The notes below the pieces were generated by a model, which was not told the DNA's origin, ran no database searches, and worked only from the letters and a program-made list of their open reading frames with translations. Shown piece after piece: positions 43,587 to 53,342 of a stretch of 64,000 bases of DNA (the first letter of the stretch is position 1; each line of letters starts with the position of its first letter). Location of the stretch: the NCBI RefSeq assembly GCF_012972705.2, contig NZ_JABCSC020000001.1, forward strand, positions 806,001 through 870,000, in the 5' to 3' direction. The position numbers and the translations under genes were made by a program. The DNA comes from Uliginosibacterium aquaticum (GTDB lineage: Bacteria; Pseudomonadota; Gammaproteobacteria; Burkholderiales; Rhodocyclaceae).

Positions 43587-44977
43587 TGAAGCACACCTGC
43601 CTCGTTCTCTCGATCAGCCTGTGGTTGGCCGGCTGTGCCACGCCGGGTACGGTGGATCGTCCGGCCCTGGAAATACCAGAGCAATGGCGCAGCCTGCCCA
43701 GCCAGACCGTGGCGGATGCGCCGGCCCCTTGGGCGGCACTGTTTGCGCGGCCGGATCTGGCCGCACTGCTGCAGGCCGCGCGCGACAACAACCGCAGCCT
43801 GCGTGCCGCGGCGGCCCGCGTCGATGCGGCCGCTGCCAGCTATGGCGTGCTGCGCGCCCAGCGCTGGCCGGCGCTGAACGCGCAGGGCGCGGCCTCACGC
43901 GGCAAGCAGCCGGTGAGTGCCGCACTGGACAACCAGATCGGTGAATCCACCCAACTGGCCGCCGCACTGAGCTGGGAACTTGATCTGTGGGGGCGTATTG
44001 CCGATCAGGCCGAGTCCGGTCGCCAGAGCTGGCTCTCCGCCGAGGAGACCTACCGGGCTGCCCAGGTCAGCCTGGATACCCAGGTTGCAGGGGGCTGGTT
44101 GCTGCTGCTGGAGCTTGATGAGCAGTTGCTGATCGCCGAGCGTACCGTGGCCAGCCAGGCCACTTCTCTGGATCTGGTGCGGCGCCGCTTCAAGGGCGGC
44201 GTGGTGTCGATGGTGGATGTGAATCAGGCCGAGTCCGCGCTGGCCGGCGCCGAGTCGACTCGCGCCGATATCGGGCGTGCCCGCGCCCAGGCGGAGAATG
44301 CGCTGGCCATCCTGATCGGTCGCCCGCCGCATGCGGTGCCGCGTAGCGGCATGGTCAGCGATTTGTCGCGCCCGACCGCGCTGCCGGTGGGGCTGCCCGC
44401 TGACCTGCTGCTGAACCGGCCGGATGTGCGGGCCGCTGAACGCGCGCTGGAATCCACCCAGCATGGCGTGTTCGCCGCGCGCAAGGCCTGGCTGCCCTCG
44501 ATCAAGCTCACCGGCATGCTGGGCTGGGCCAGTTACGATCTCTCGAAAGTCGTTAGCACCGGCACCGAGGCCTGGTCGGCGGGAGGCGTGATCAATCTGC
44601 CGATCTTCAACGGCGGCAGCCTGATGGCCCAGCTTGATCTGGCCGAGGCGCGCCAGCGCGAAGCGGCCGAAACTTACGCCGGCAGCGTGCTGCAGGGCCT
44701 GCGCGAGGTGGAGGATGCGATCGTCGGCTTCCAGCGCCTGTCTGAGCAGAGCGATGCCTTGGCGCGGCGTGTGAAGGCCACGCGGGAGCGCTTGCGTCTG
44801 GCGGACATGCGCTACCGCGCAGGGGTGACGGATTACTTTGAGGTGCTCAATGCCCAGCAGGATCTGCTGGCGGCTGAGCTCAGTGCGGTGCAGGCCTCGC
44901 GCGGCTCGCAGGCGGCGCTGCTGCAACTGTATGCCGCGCTCGGCGGAGCTGAGTCGGGGGCGCCCCGGGCGCAGTGA
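43583..44977 (+). CDS. NodT-family outer membrane efflux lipoprotein
   Basis: A 464-residue TolC-like channel lipoprotein. The signal ends in lipobox LAGC. Two internal repeats of the OEP domain are visible (NNRSLRAAAARVDAAAASYG, and DVRAAERALESTQHGVFAARK with LPSIKLTG). It completes the tripartite RND system. The ATGATG at 43583 overlaps the pump stop; the second ATG at 43586 is also possible. Confidence 0.94.
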   Translation: MMKHTCLVLSISLWLAGCATPGTVDRPALEIPEQWRSLPSQTVADAPAPWAALFARPDLAALLQAARDNNRSLRAAAARVDAAAASYGVLRAQRWPALNAQGAASRGKQPVSAALDNQIGESTQLAAALSWELDLWGRIADQAESGRQSWLSAEETYRAAQVSLDTQVAGGWLLLLELDEQLLIAERTVASQATSLDLVRRRFKGGVVSMVDVNQAESALAGAESTRADIGRARAQAENALAILIGRPPHAVPRSGMVSDLSRPTALPVGLPADLLLNRPDVRAAERALESTQHGVFAARKAWLPSIKLTGMLGWASYDLSKVVSTGTEAWSAGGVINLPIFNGGSLMAQLDLAEARQREAAETYAGSVLQGLREVEDAIVGFQRLSEQSDALARRVKATRERLRLADMRYRAGVTDYFEVLNAQQDLLAAELSAVQASRGSQAALLQLYAALGGAESGAPRAQ

Positions 44978-44998
44978 GCGGCCGAGCGGAGGGGCCGC
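44978..44998 (+). terminator. Hairpin after the RND operon (no T-tract)
   Basis: GCGGCC (44978-44983) and GGCCGC (44993-44998) form a G+C hairpin one base after the outer-membrane factor gene. It lacks a T-run on the plus strand, so it may be an RNA-stabilising rather than terminating element. Confidence 0.35.
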
Positions 44999-45010
44999 CC
45001 GGCGCGAGTC

Positions 45011-45457
45011 TTACTTGACGCTGTAGCCGCGGCCGCTGAGGCAGGCGGCGCGGGCCTGGTTGTAAGCGGCGCTGTTGCCCTGCGTCTGGGCGGTGGCCTG
45101 TTGCTGCTGGGCCGCGGCCTGCTGGCGCCTTTGGCCACGCTGGGCTGCCGCGCCGCCCACGGCTCCGGCGGCTGCGCCCTTGCCAACGTCATTGTCAGTG
45201 ATGGCGGCGACGGTTGCGCCGACGGCTGCTCCGCGTACCCGCCCACCCGTTGGTGCGGGGGCTGGAGCGGGTGCGGGCGCCGCAGGTTTGGTGGGATCCA
45301 CGCCGGTCTGGCCGACGGCCCAGCTGTGGCATTCGTATTCGTCCTTCTTCTGTTGTTCGGCAGACTGGCCTTTGGCCGGGTAGACGTATTGCGCCAGCGC
45401 ACTGCCGGATATGAGGCAAGCGAGTGCTACCAGACTCGCGGAAAGCGACTTGTGCAT
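45011..45457 (-). CDS. Glycine-zipper family secreted protein
   Basis: A 148-residue protein with a signal peptide ending near SALAQ, then YVYPAKGQSAEQQKKDEYECHSWA, typical of proteobacterial glycine-zipper lipoprotein-like proteins. An Ala-Pro linker (APAPAPAP) leads to a glycine-zipper stretch (GGRVRGAAVGATVAAI, then GAAAGAVGGAAA), a Gln/Ala-rich tail, and a final ARAACLSGRGYSVK. Likely inserted in or attached to the outer membrane. AGGAGG precedes ATG 45457. Function unknown. Confidence 0.82.
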   Translation of the reverse strand: MHKSLSASLVALACLISGSALAQYVYPAKGQSAEQQKKDEYECHSWAVGQTGVDPTKPAAPAPAPAPAPTGGRVRGAAVGATVAAITDNDVGKGAAAGAVGGAAAQRGQRRQQAAAQQQQATAQTQGNSAAYNQARAACLSGRGYSVK

Positions 45458-45540
45458 GCTGCTCCTCCTTTTCTTGAAACCGGTTGCGGACCTCCGCAGC
45501 AGGTTGAGCGGAATTATGCGCCGCAGGAGGAGGTGCCCAC

Positions 45541-48500
45541 TCAATCTGGCTCGGACCTGCCCGGGAGGCCTTCCTGCTGCCGTAGCCAGGCTTCGAAGGC
45601 TGCGGCAGGCTGGGGTTTGCCGATCAGATAGCCCTGGATTGCGTGGCAGCCACGCGCCATCAGGTAGTCGCGTTGCGCCGGGTTTTCCACGCCTTCAGCC
45701 ACGACGCGCATGCCCAGGTCGCGCGCCATGGACAGGGTGGCCGCGGCGATGGCCGCGTCTTCGAGATCACCTGGCAAGTCCTTGATGAAGGAGCGGTCGA
45801 TCTTCAGGCGCTGGATGGGCAGGCGCTTGAGGTAGGCGAGGCAGGAGTAGCCGGTGCCGAAGTCGTCCAGAGCGAGGGAGAGCCCCATGGCGCAGAGCGC
45901 GTCGAGGCGCTCGACCAACTCGTCCGTGGATGCGAGGAGGGCACCCTCGGTGATCTCCAGTTCGATGTAGCGTGGGTCGGCCCCTGTTTCCTGCAGGATC
46001 TGGCGCAGCCTGGGCACAAATTCTGCCTGCTGGAACTGCAATGCGGCGATGTTGATGGCCATCGCCAGCGGCATACCTGCTCTGGCCCAGCGGGCTTGCT
46101 GTGCGCAGGCTTCGCGCAGCACCCAATCGCCCAGTGGCAGGATCAGGCCGGATTCTTCAGCCAGCGGGATGAACTCGATCGGCGGCACCATGCCGCGTTC
46201 CGGGTGCTGCCAGCGCACCAAGGCTTCGCAGCCATCGATGCGTGCCGTTTCAAGCTCCATCTGAGGCTGGTAGTGGAGCACCATCTCGCCGCGTTCGATG
46301 GCCCGGCGCAGGGCCGTTTCGAGCTGCAGGCGCTGCATCGCGCGCTGATTCATCTCCGGCACGAAGAACTGGTAGTTGTTGCGGCCGGACTGCTTGGCGC
46401 TGTACATCGCTACGTCGGCATGCTTGAGCAAGGTGTCGATATCCTCGGCGTCGCTCGGATAGTGGGCAATGCCGATGCTGGCCGAGACGCTGAGCTCGTG
46501 CCCGTTGATCTGCAAAGGGGCGGCCAGGCTCCTGACGAGCTTGCCGGCCACTGCCGTGATCTCCTCTATGTGGCTCAGGCGCGGTAGCAGCAGTACGAAC
46601 TCGTCGCCCCCCTGGCGGGCCAGCAGATCTTCGGCGCGCAGGCATTGGCGCAGACGCTGGGCCACGGTGGCCAGCAGTTCATCGCCGACCTGATGGCCCA
46701 GCGAGTCATTGATTGTCTTGAAGTGATCGAGATCGAGGAACAGTACTGCTGCCTGATCGCTATGGCGATGCGCGCCGGCCAGCACGGCGCGGGCCTGCTC
46801 CAGCCAGTAATTGCGGTTGGGCAGGCCGGTGAGGGCATCAAAACGGGCGAGGTACTGGATGTGGGCCTCGGCCTGGCGGGCGCTGGTCACGTTCTGGGCG
46901 GTGCCATACACGCGCATCAGGCGGCCCATGAACCATTCGCTCTCGACCTGGAAATGGAGGATCTGCTCGACGCCGTTCTGGTCGGCCATGCGGCAGTCCA
47001 GCGCCTGGCTGCTGCCGTTGCGGGCCGCTTCTTCGAGTGCCGTATCGAGATGCGGGCGATCGTCAGCGATCAGGCGTTGCAGCAACTCTTCTCGCTGCAC
47101 ACGGGTGTTGCCCGGCAGCTCCAGCAAACGCAGGAATTCTTCCGAGCAGTGCAGGGTGCCGCCACCCGGGGTGAGTTCCCAGCTGCCCATCCGCGCGATG
47201 CGCTGGGCCTGGGCCAGCAGGGCTTGCTGGTCACGCAGGCGGGTGCTGGCGCGGGCCAGCTCGGCAGTGCGCTGGGCCACCAGTTCGGCGGTGCGGCGTG
47301 CCCGCCCCGAGGTGAGCAGCAGGAAGGCGCTCAGCAGGGCCGAGAAGACCAGCGCCGAGCCGATTGCGGCGCCCGAGGCCCAACTGCGGCTGGCCGAGGA
47401 AAAATGGGCTTCGCTGCGCAGGATGATCTGCCATTCGCGGTCGGCAAAACCGATGCTGCGGATCAGGATGCGGCCGCTGTCGGCCCAATCCGGGCGGGCG
47501 CAGTCGGCCGGGCCGGCGAGGCGCTGGGAGGAGGGCTCGGCGCTGCGGTCGGCGAGGCACAGGCTGATGTGTGGCGAGATGATCTGCTCGCGGGCGAGGG
47601 CGACGATGTCTTCCATGCGCATGGCAAGTGTCACCATGCCGCGCAGGTTGAGGGTGTCGTCTGAAAAAACCGGCTGATACACGATTACGCCGGGCTGGCT
47701 GCGATCGCCCTGAACCAGGGTGATCGGCTCGCTGGCCGCAGGGCGGCCGGTGCTGCGCGAGACTCCGATCGGGATGGCTCCGCGTGCGTAGCCGGCCGGA
47801 TTCAGGCCCAGGACTTTTTCATTGCCAGCGAGTGGCTCGATCAGGGTGATCGGGAAGTATTCGTCTGCGGGCTCGGCGGGTTTCAGATGCCCGGCGAGAT
47901 CGCGGTCCATGACCCGGAAGCCGCTGCGACCGGCGTGCTGCTGGGCAAGCTCAAAATTCGCCAGATCGGCCACGCGGATGCGCGGGTTCCAGGTCAGGTT
48001 GACGATTCCGGGATAGCGGTTGAGCCAGGCATGAGTGAGGCGTTGCCAATCGCGTGGGGTGAGCGGATTTTCGTTGAGGCTCAGATGGCGCTCGAGGGCC
48101 AGGAGCATGTCCAGCTTGGCTTGCAGGCGACTGTGCAGAACGCTGGCAACGCTTTCGGCGTCGCGCAGGAATTCGGACTGGAGGCGGATCTCTTCACGCT
48201 GACGCACCAGCATCAGGGCGCCGGCAATGACCAGGGTGGCCAGCAGCAGCGGGATGCCCAGCGTGCGGCGGCGGCCTTCCCAGTGGCTGGCCGGCTGGCC
48301 CAGCAGGGTGAAGCAGATCGGGGTGAATATCAGCACGCCGAGGGTGTCGCCGATCCACCAGTTGGCCCAGTTGAAAAAATCGGCGTGTCCCGCATCCTGG
48401 GTGCCCACTTGCAGCAGCAAGGTGGCGAGCGTGGCGCTGGGCAGGCAACCGATGGGGGCGACGATGCCAACAAAGAGGGCGACTTCGCGGGTTTCGTCGA

Positions 48501-48831
48501 GGGCCGAGGGATATACCTTGAGGCTGCGCGCCAGCCACCGGCCGAACAGGGCCTGCAGGCAGACGCTGGCCGGCAGCCCCAGCAGGAGCAGTGGGTTGAA
48601 GCCAAACTTGAGCGAGGTGGCGAGCTGCACGCACAGCATGCCAAGGTAGAGGCCGGGCAGCACGCGCAGGCCAAAGAGCAGGAGGGCGGCCAGGGCGATG
48701 CCGGTGCCGGGGAAGATCGGTGTGGTGATGCCGGGGTCGATCGCAACACGCAGGGCGAGCGCGCCCAGCCCGGCGCTGGCAGCGGCCAGCAACAGGTTCA
48801 GGCGAAGAGTCTCGGTGAGGCGTGCGTTCAT
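45541..48831 (-). CDS. MASE1-CHASE-PAS-GGDEF-EAL c-di-GMP enzyme
   Basis: A 1096-residue membrane protein. MASE1 (~5-200, about eight helices) is followed by a CHASE-like periplasmic region (~220-470), a helix (~500), PAS (~560-660), GGDEF (motif at ~740) and EAL (motif at ~868). GGDEF is intact with an inhibitory RAED site five residues before it, and the EAL domain has EALVRW, DDFGTGYSCL and KIDRSFI. Both cyclase and phosphodiesterase activities are therefore possible. The start is one of two adjacent ATGs: 48831 has GGAG at suitable spacing, 48834 is very close to it. It follows the histidine kinase on the same strand. Confidence 0.93.
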   Translation of the reverse strand: MNARLTETLRLNLLLAAASAGLGALALRVAIDPGITTPIFPGTGIALAALLLFGLRVLPGLYLGMLCVQLATSLKFGFNPLLLLGLPASVCLQALFGRWLARSLKVYPSALDETREVALFVGIVAPIGCLPSATLATLLLQVGTQDAGHADFFNWANWWIGDTLGVLIFTPICFTLLGQPASHWEGRRRTLGIPLLLATLVIAGALMLVRQREEIRLQSEFLRDAESVASVLHSRLQAKLDMLLALERHLSLNENPLTPRDWQRLTHAWLNRYPGIVNLTWNPRIRVADLANFELAQQHAGRSGFRVMDRDLAGHLKPAEPADEYFPITLIEPLAGNEKVLGLNPAGYARGAIPIGVSRSTGRPAASEPITLVQGDRSQPGVIVYQPVFSDDTLNLRGMVTLAMRMEDIVALAREQIISPHISLCLADRSAEPSSQRLAGPADCARPDWADSGRILIRSIGFADREWQIILRSEAHFSSASRSWASGAAIGSALVFSALLSAFLLLTSGRARRTAELVAQRTAELARASTRLRDQQALLAQAQRIARMGSWELTPGGGTLHCSEEFLRLLELPGNTRVQREELLQRLIADDRPHLDTALEEAARNGSSQALDCRMADQNGVEQILHFQVESEWFMGRLMRVYGTAQNVTSARQAEAHIQYLARFDALTGLPNRNYWLEQARAVLAGAHRHSDQAAVLFLDLDHFKTINDSLGHQVGDELLATVAQRLRQCLRAEDLLARQGGDEFVLLLPRLSHIEEITAVAGKLVRSLAAPLQINGHELSVSASIGIAHYPSDAEDIDTLLKHADVAMYSAKQSGRNNYQFFVPEMNQRAMQRLQLETALRRAIERGEMVLHYQPQMELETARIDGCEALVRWQHPERGMVPPIEFIPLAEESGLILPLGDWVLREACAQQARWARAGMPLAMAINIAALQFQQAEFVPRLRQILQETGADPRYIELEITEGALLASTDELVERLDALCAMGLSLALDDFGTGYSCLAYLKRLPIQRLKIDRSFIKDLPGDLEDAAIAAATLSMARDLGMRVVAEGVENPAQRDYLMARGCHAIQGYLIGKPQPAAAFEAWLRQQEGLPGRSEPD

Positions 48832-49006
48832 CATTCTCCGCTCGTGCCGGTAGTGCCTGGAGCCGGGCCTGCGCGATAGTGCAAGCAACGTGCCACGCCC
48901 TTGGCCCAGCACCGCTCATCCTGTCGTTTACGGCAAGCGGGAGCGAATCTTTGATCTGGTGCAGCAGGGCGTCATGCTGCGCCGCAGTCGCGGCGTGCGG
49001 GGTGTT

Positions 49007-51916
49007 TCAGGCGTGCTCGGTAAGGGCTGGGCTGGGCGCTTCGGCGGGCAGGCGAATGGTGAAGACGGCGCCGCCCTCGGGATGGTTGGCGGCGCAGATG
49101 CTGCCGCCATGATCAAGCATGATGCGGCGGCTGATGGTGAGCCCCAGGCCGGTGCCGCCAGGACTTGGCGCCTTGCTGCTCTGTTCGAAGGAGTCGAAGA
49201 TCAGTTCGAGCTCGCCTTCAGGGATGCCGGGGCCATGATCGCGCACGGTGAGGCCGACCACGGGCTGACCAGTGACCGGATCCGCCTCGCTGAGATAGTC
49301 GATCTCGATGCTGCTTTTGGCGGGGCTGAACTTGATAGCGTTCGAGAGCAGGTTGATCAGCACCTGGGTGAGGCGGGCCTTGTCGTAGGTGGCCAGGAGG
49401 CGTGGGTAGCTGTCGTTGTTGAGCAGGCTCAGCGCTTTTGCCATGGTCAGTGAGGACACCTCGGCAATAGCGGCCTGCACGGTGTTCTGCAGGTAGTGGC
49501 GGGCCTTGTCGTAGCTCATCTTGTCCGCCTCCAGGCGCGACATGTCGAGCAGGTCGTTGAGCAGTGCCAGCAGGCGTTTGCCGGCGTTCTGGATCCGTTC
49601 GAAGTAGCGTGCGAGTTCGCTCGCCTCATTGGCGCCGGATTTGTGCAGCCCCATCTCGGAGAAGGAGAGGATGGCGTGCATCGGCGTGCGCAGCTCGTGT
49701 GACATGTTGGTGAGGAAGGTGCTCTTGGCGTGGCTGGCCGCTTCGGCCGCTTCCTTGGCTTCGAGCAGGGTCTTCTCGATTTCCTTCTGGCGTGAGATGT
49801 CCGACAGGAAGGCGAAAACATATTCGGTCTCGCCGCGATCGTCTGGAATCAGGCCGTAGCTGACCATGAAGGGATGGCGCTGGCCATCCTGCACCGGCAG
49901 GATGATCTCGCGCCTGGCCGTGGCGGAGAGTTGTTTGTCATCTTGCGGGAAGAGGCGTCCGGCGATGGCTTCGCCCCATACGGCTTCGGGGGTTTGGCCA
50001 AGCAGGGCGCCGCGGCTGATGCCCAGTTGCAGGCATAGCGCCTGGTTGACGTCCACGAAGCGGCGCTGGCGGTCGATCAGGGCGAAGCTGTCGGCGGTGG
50101 TGTCGAGCACCGAGCGCTTGAGCTGCTCGGATTGACGCAGGGCTAGCGCAGCGGTGCGCTGGGCGGTTACATCCTCGATGATGAAGACCAGGCCGCGCTC
50201 GGGCTCGTTCGGCACCAGCGCGCGGGCAAACAGCATGGCCCAGAACATCGAGCCGTCGCTGCGGCGCAGCTCGGCTTCACCGCGGTAGGTGCCGCCGAGG
50301 GCGACGCGATTCTCGATGGCTCGCCGGGTCTGGCTGTAGGACTCTTCCGAGGCATGGATCAGGCGCTCGGGCAGGCCGTTGATGCTGTTCATGCCATAGC
50401 CAAAGAGGGCTTCGAAGGCCGGGTTGACGAGCTGCATGTGCTCTTGCACCGAGAGCACGATGGCGAGCGGGTTGGCATCCAGCACGGTGCGTACTTCCGC
50501 CGTGCGCTCGGTGACCATCTCCTGCAGATGGTCGCGATGGCGGCGCAGCTCTTCCTCGGCGGCGAGGCGTTCGCTGATGTCGCGGGCGGTGATGCACAGG
50601 TAATGGCGGTGCTTGTCCGAGATGCGTGCAGCGGTCAGTTCCAGTGGCACGCGCTGGCCATTCTTGCAGCGCAGGACGCTTTCCTGGCTCTGCCGGCCGA
50701 CGATGCGCAGGGTGTTCTCGAGTTGCTCCCAGCGCTGCTCGGAGTCGCCGATCAGCTCGCCGAAACCCATCGATAGCAGCTCGCTGGCGCTGAACTGGCT
50801 GACCTCGGCAAGGCGCCGGTTGGCGTACTGAAGATGGCCGCCGGAGTCACACCAGAGGATCATTTCGGGCGACTCATCCATCGCGAACTGGGTCAGCTGC
50901 AGGCGCGATTCGGATTCCTCGACGCGGCGGATCTGGCGTAGCAGCACGAAGAGCATCAGGCTCAGGGCGACCAGAATCAGTGAGGAGAGCGCGACACGCA
51001 TCCGCGTATCGGTCACGAACTTGGCCAGCACGCGTTCGGTATCGAGCTTTACCCGCACGATCACCGGCACGCTGGAGGCGCTGACCAGCTGGGCGACGAA
51101 GTGATCGCCCTCGGCGCTCTGGTCACGGAAGAAAGCGGTGCGGTTGAGCTGCAGTGCATCGAAGCTGGCGCTGTCGTTGTCGCGCAGGTTCTTGCCAAGC
51201 TGGGTGATATCCAGCGGGTGATTGAGCAGCAGCACGCCATCCGTGCGCAGCAACTGGATGCTGGTGCCGCGCTCGAGCTGCAGGGAGTCGTAGAAGCGCA
51301 GGAAGTAATCCGGCTCCACGCCGGAGAGCATCACGCCATCGAACTGGCTGTCGGCTGTATTGATGCGGCGGGTCAGTGGGATCAGCCACTTGTAGTCGGT
51401 ACGGCTGATGATCGGCTCGCCGATGCGCAGGCGCACATCGTTGTGGCTGCGGTGATAGGCGAAGTAGGCGCGGTCGGAGAGGTCCACGCGCCGGGTCGGG
51501 TATTCGAGGCCATGGGCGGCAAGGGTGCCGCGGCTATTCATGACGATGATGGCGCGGATCTGCGGGGTGAGCTCGACTTTGCCCTTCATCCGTTCGTGCG
51601 CCCAGTGTTCATCCAGGCGATTCATGCCGCCGGCGCGTTCGACGTCTTCGGCCACGTTCTGCATGGCCTGCTCGACCGAGACCAGTGAGCGGGTGGCATG
51701 CTCGTCCAGTGAGCGGGCCAGGGACAGGGCCTGGCGCTCAGTGCTGCGCAAGGTGCCCTGATAATCGGCATAGCTGATCCAGGCCACGGCCAGTAGCACG
51801 ATCAGCAGGGTCAGCGCGTAGAACACCAGCACGCCCTGGCGCAAGCGGCGCAGCAGGGGACGTGCATCCGGATGAGGATGCTTGCTGAAGAGCTGATCGA
51901 ACCAGTGCAGATTCAT
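49007..51916 (-). CDS. Multi-PAS membrane sensor histidine kinase
   Basis: A 969-residue kinase. Two membrane helices (~25-48 and ~325-345) flank a ~270-residue dCache-like periplasmic domain. Three PAS domains (~360-480, ~495-610, ~620-720) precede HisKA (phosphoacceptor in NMSHELRTP, residue ~740) and HATPase (VRDHGPGIPEGELELIFDSFEQ, then GGTGLGLTISRRI). The final ~12 residues (SPALTEHA) are free of a receiver, and no response regulator gene is adjacent, so it is an orphan kinase. ATG 51916 is chosen; its ribosome binding site is weak. Confidence 0.92.
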   Translation of the reverse strand: MNLHWFDQLFSKHPHPDARPLLRRLRQGVLVFYALTLLIVLLAVAWISYADYQGTLRSTERQALSLARSLDEHATRSLVSVEQAMQNVAEDVERAGGMNRLDEHWAHERMKGKVELTPQIRAIIVMNSRGTLAAHGLEYPTRRVDLSDRAYFAYHRSHNDVRLRIGEPIISRTDYKWLIPLTRRINTADSQFDGVMLSGVEPDYFLRFYDSLQLERGTSIQLLRTDGVLLLNHPLDITQLGKNLRDNDSASFDALQLNRTAFFRDQSAEGDHFVAQLVSASSVPVIVRVKLDTERVLAKFVTDTRMRVALSSLILVALSLMLFVLLRQIRRVEESESRLQLTQFAMDESPEMILWCDSGGHLQYANRRLAEVSQFSASELLSMGFGELIGDSEQRWEQLENTLRIVGRQSQESVLRCKNGQRVPLELTAARISDKHRHYLCITARDISERLAAEEELRRHRDHLQEMVTERTAEVRTVLDANPLAIVLSVQEHMQLVNPAFEALFGYGMNSINGLPERLIHASEESYSQTRRAIENRVALGGTYRGEAELRRSDGSMFWAMLFARALVPNEPERGLVFIIEDVTAQRTAALALRQSEQLKRSVLDTTADSFALIDRQRRFVDVNQALCLQLGISRGALLGQTPEAVWGEAIAGRLFPQDDKQLSATARREIILPVQDGQRHPFMVSYGLIPDDRGETEYVFAFLSDISRQKEIEKTLLEAKEAAEAASHAKSTFLTNMSHELRTPMHAILSFSEMGLHKSGANEASELARYFERIQNAGKRLLALLNDLLDMSRLEADKMSYDKARHYLQNTVQAAIAEVSSLTMAKALSLLNNDSYPRLLATYDKARLTQVLINLLSNAIKFSPAKSSIEIDYLSEADPVTGQPVVGLTVRDHGPGIPEGELELIFDSFEQSSKAPSPGGTGLGLTISRRIMLDHGGSICAANHPEGGAVFTIRLPAEAPSPALTEHA

Positions 51917-52016
51917 CGTGACGGGGTAAACAGGCAAGGCCAGCTATCGGTAACGGCCCGGCGGCGTGCCTGCCCGAGAGTACTTGTGGGCAGGCCCGTC
52001 GTCAGGTGGCCAGGGC

Positions 52017-52373
52017 TTACTTGGTGGCGCTGGCGTCAGCCACGCATTTCTTCACGAAGCTGTTCTTGGCGGCTCCCGCGAGTTTCTTCTCGGCGGCCTG
52101 GGTTTCACAGGTGTTGCCGGCGCTGGTGGCCTTGCTGTCGGCTTCGCACTTCTTGAGGAAGCTATTCTTGGCGGCGCCTGCGAGCTTTTTCTCGGCGGCC
52201 TGGGCATCACAGGCGCTGGGGGTAGCGGCCGCGGCATCGGCGTTGCACTTCTTGAGGAAGCTGGTCTTGGCGGCTCCGGCAAGCTTCTTGTCGGCGGCCT
52301 GCTCATCGCAGGTGGCGGCAAAGGCGCTGCTGGCAAACAGGGCGACGAGGCTGGCGATCACGATCTTGCGCAT
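52017..52373 (-). CDS. Triple PsiF-repeat secreted protein
   Basis: A 118-residue protein with signal peptide MRKIVIASLVALFASSAFA and three tandem PsiF repeats of ~33 residues. Each has the pattern C-D/E-x-Q-A-A-x-K-K-L-A-G-A-A-K-x-S-F-x-K-K-C. PsiF proteins are named for phosphate-starvation induction in E. coli; the molecular role is unknown. Each repeat has two cysteines suited to an internal disulfide. It is on the same strand as, and just upstream of, the histidine kinase gene. Confidence 0.85.
   Translation of the reverse strand: MRKIVIASLVALFASSAFAATCDEQAADKKLAGAAKTSFLKKCNADAAAATPSACDAQAAEKKLAGAAKNSFLKKCEADSKATSAGNTCETQAAEKKLAGAAKNSFVKKCVADASATK
52027..52318 (-). repeat. Three tandem ~100-bp coding repeats (PsiF)
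   Basis: The core AAGAAACTCGC-type segment encoding KKLAGAAK...SFLKKC occurs three times at about 100-bp spacing with few nucleotide differences. The high DNA identity suggests recent duplication or gene conversion. Confidence 0.7.
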
Positions 52374-52461
52374 GGGGGACTCTCCTGTGAGTGGCGGGAA
52401 TGCCGGAAGGCGAGCCATTCTAGCGCTGCGTCATGACCTCCGGCACATGCCCCTGCGCTTT

Positions 52462-53307
52462 TCAGGTGCTTTCATGCTCAAGGGTGTGGCAGGCACCTTC
52501 ATCCTCGGCAAGTACGGCCGTGAGCCAGGGGAGTTCCGCTTGCAGAGCGGCTGCCAGCGTCCATGGCGGATTGATGATGAACATGCCGCTGCCATTCATG
52601 CCGAAGCCCTCTGGTGAGGGGCCACGGACGCTCAGGGTGGCGTGCAGCCAGTTGCTGGCGCCGAGTGCCTTGAGTTGGCGGGGCAGCTGCTTCGATTCCG
52701 GCTTGGCCAGCATCGGGTACCAGATGGCGTACATGCCGGTGGGGAAGCGCAGGAGCGAATCCTTGAGGGCCTGGATCAGGCGGCTGTAATCCTCGCGCAG
52801 CTCGTAGGAAGGATCGATCAGGGTCAGGCCACGCCGGCTTGGTGGCGGCAGCAGGGCTTTGAGGTTGGCAAAGCCATCGTCCGCAAATACCTTGCACTGC
52901 TTGCCTTGCTGACCAAAGTAGCTATCCAGTGTGCGGAAGTCGGTACTGTGCAGTTCGAACAGGCGCATGCGGTCCTGCTCGCGCAAGGCGCGCTGGGAAA
53001 ACCAGGGCGAGCCGGGGTAGGCCTGTAGCGTGCCGTCGCCATTGAGCGCACGCACTTCGGCGACATAAGCGGCCAGCATCGGCGGCAGGTCGGTGCGTTC
53101 CCACAGGCGGCCAATGCCGCCACGAAACTCGCCAAGCTTCTCGGCATGGACGGAGTCGAGCGCATACAGGCCGGCGCCAGCATGGGTGTCGATGATCTGG
53201 AAAGCCTTGTCCTTCTGGCCGAGATAAGCCAGGAGCTGGACCAGGATGGAATGCTTGAGCACATCGGCGTGGTTGCCGGCGTGGTAGGAGTGACGATAGC
53301 TGAGCAT
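52462..53307 (-). CDS. rlmJ: 23S rRNA (adenine2030-N6)-methyltransferase
   Basis: A 281-residue SAM-dependent methyltransferase modifying A2030 of 23S rRNA. The start MLSYRHSYHAGNHADVLKH and the block IIDTHAGAGLYAL are characteristic. The catalytic DPSYE-type motif (LTLIDPSYELREDY) matches the N6-adenine methylase DPPY class. Typical family length is ~280. Confidence 0.93.
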   Translation of the reverse strand: MLSYRHSYHAGNHADVLKHSILVQLLAYLGQKDKAFQIIDTHAGAGLYALDSVHAEKLGEFRGGIGRLWERTDLPPMLAAYVAEVRALNGDGTLQAYPGSPWFSQRALREQDRMRLFELHSTDFRTLDSYFGQQGKQCKVFADDGFANLKALLPPPSRRGLTLIDPSYELREDYSRLIQALKDSLLRFPTGMYAIWYPMLAKPESKQLPRQLKALGASNWLHATLSVRGPSPEGFGMNGSGMFIINPPWTLAAALQAELPWLTAVLAEDEGACHTLEHEST

Positions 53308-53342
53308 GGCGGGCCGGTAGGGTGGTCAGCCGCGATTGTAGA

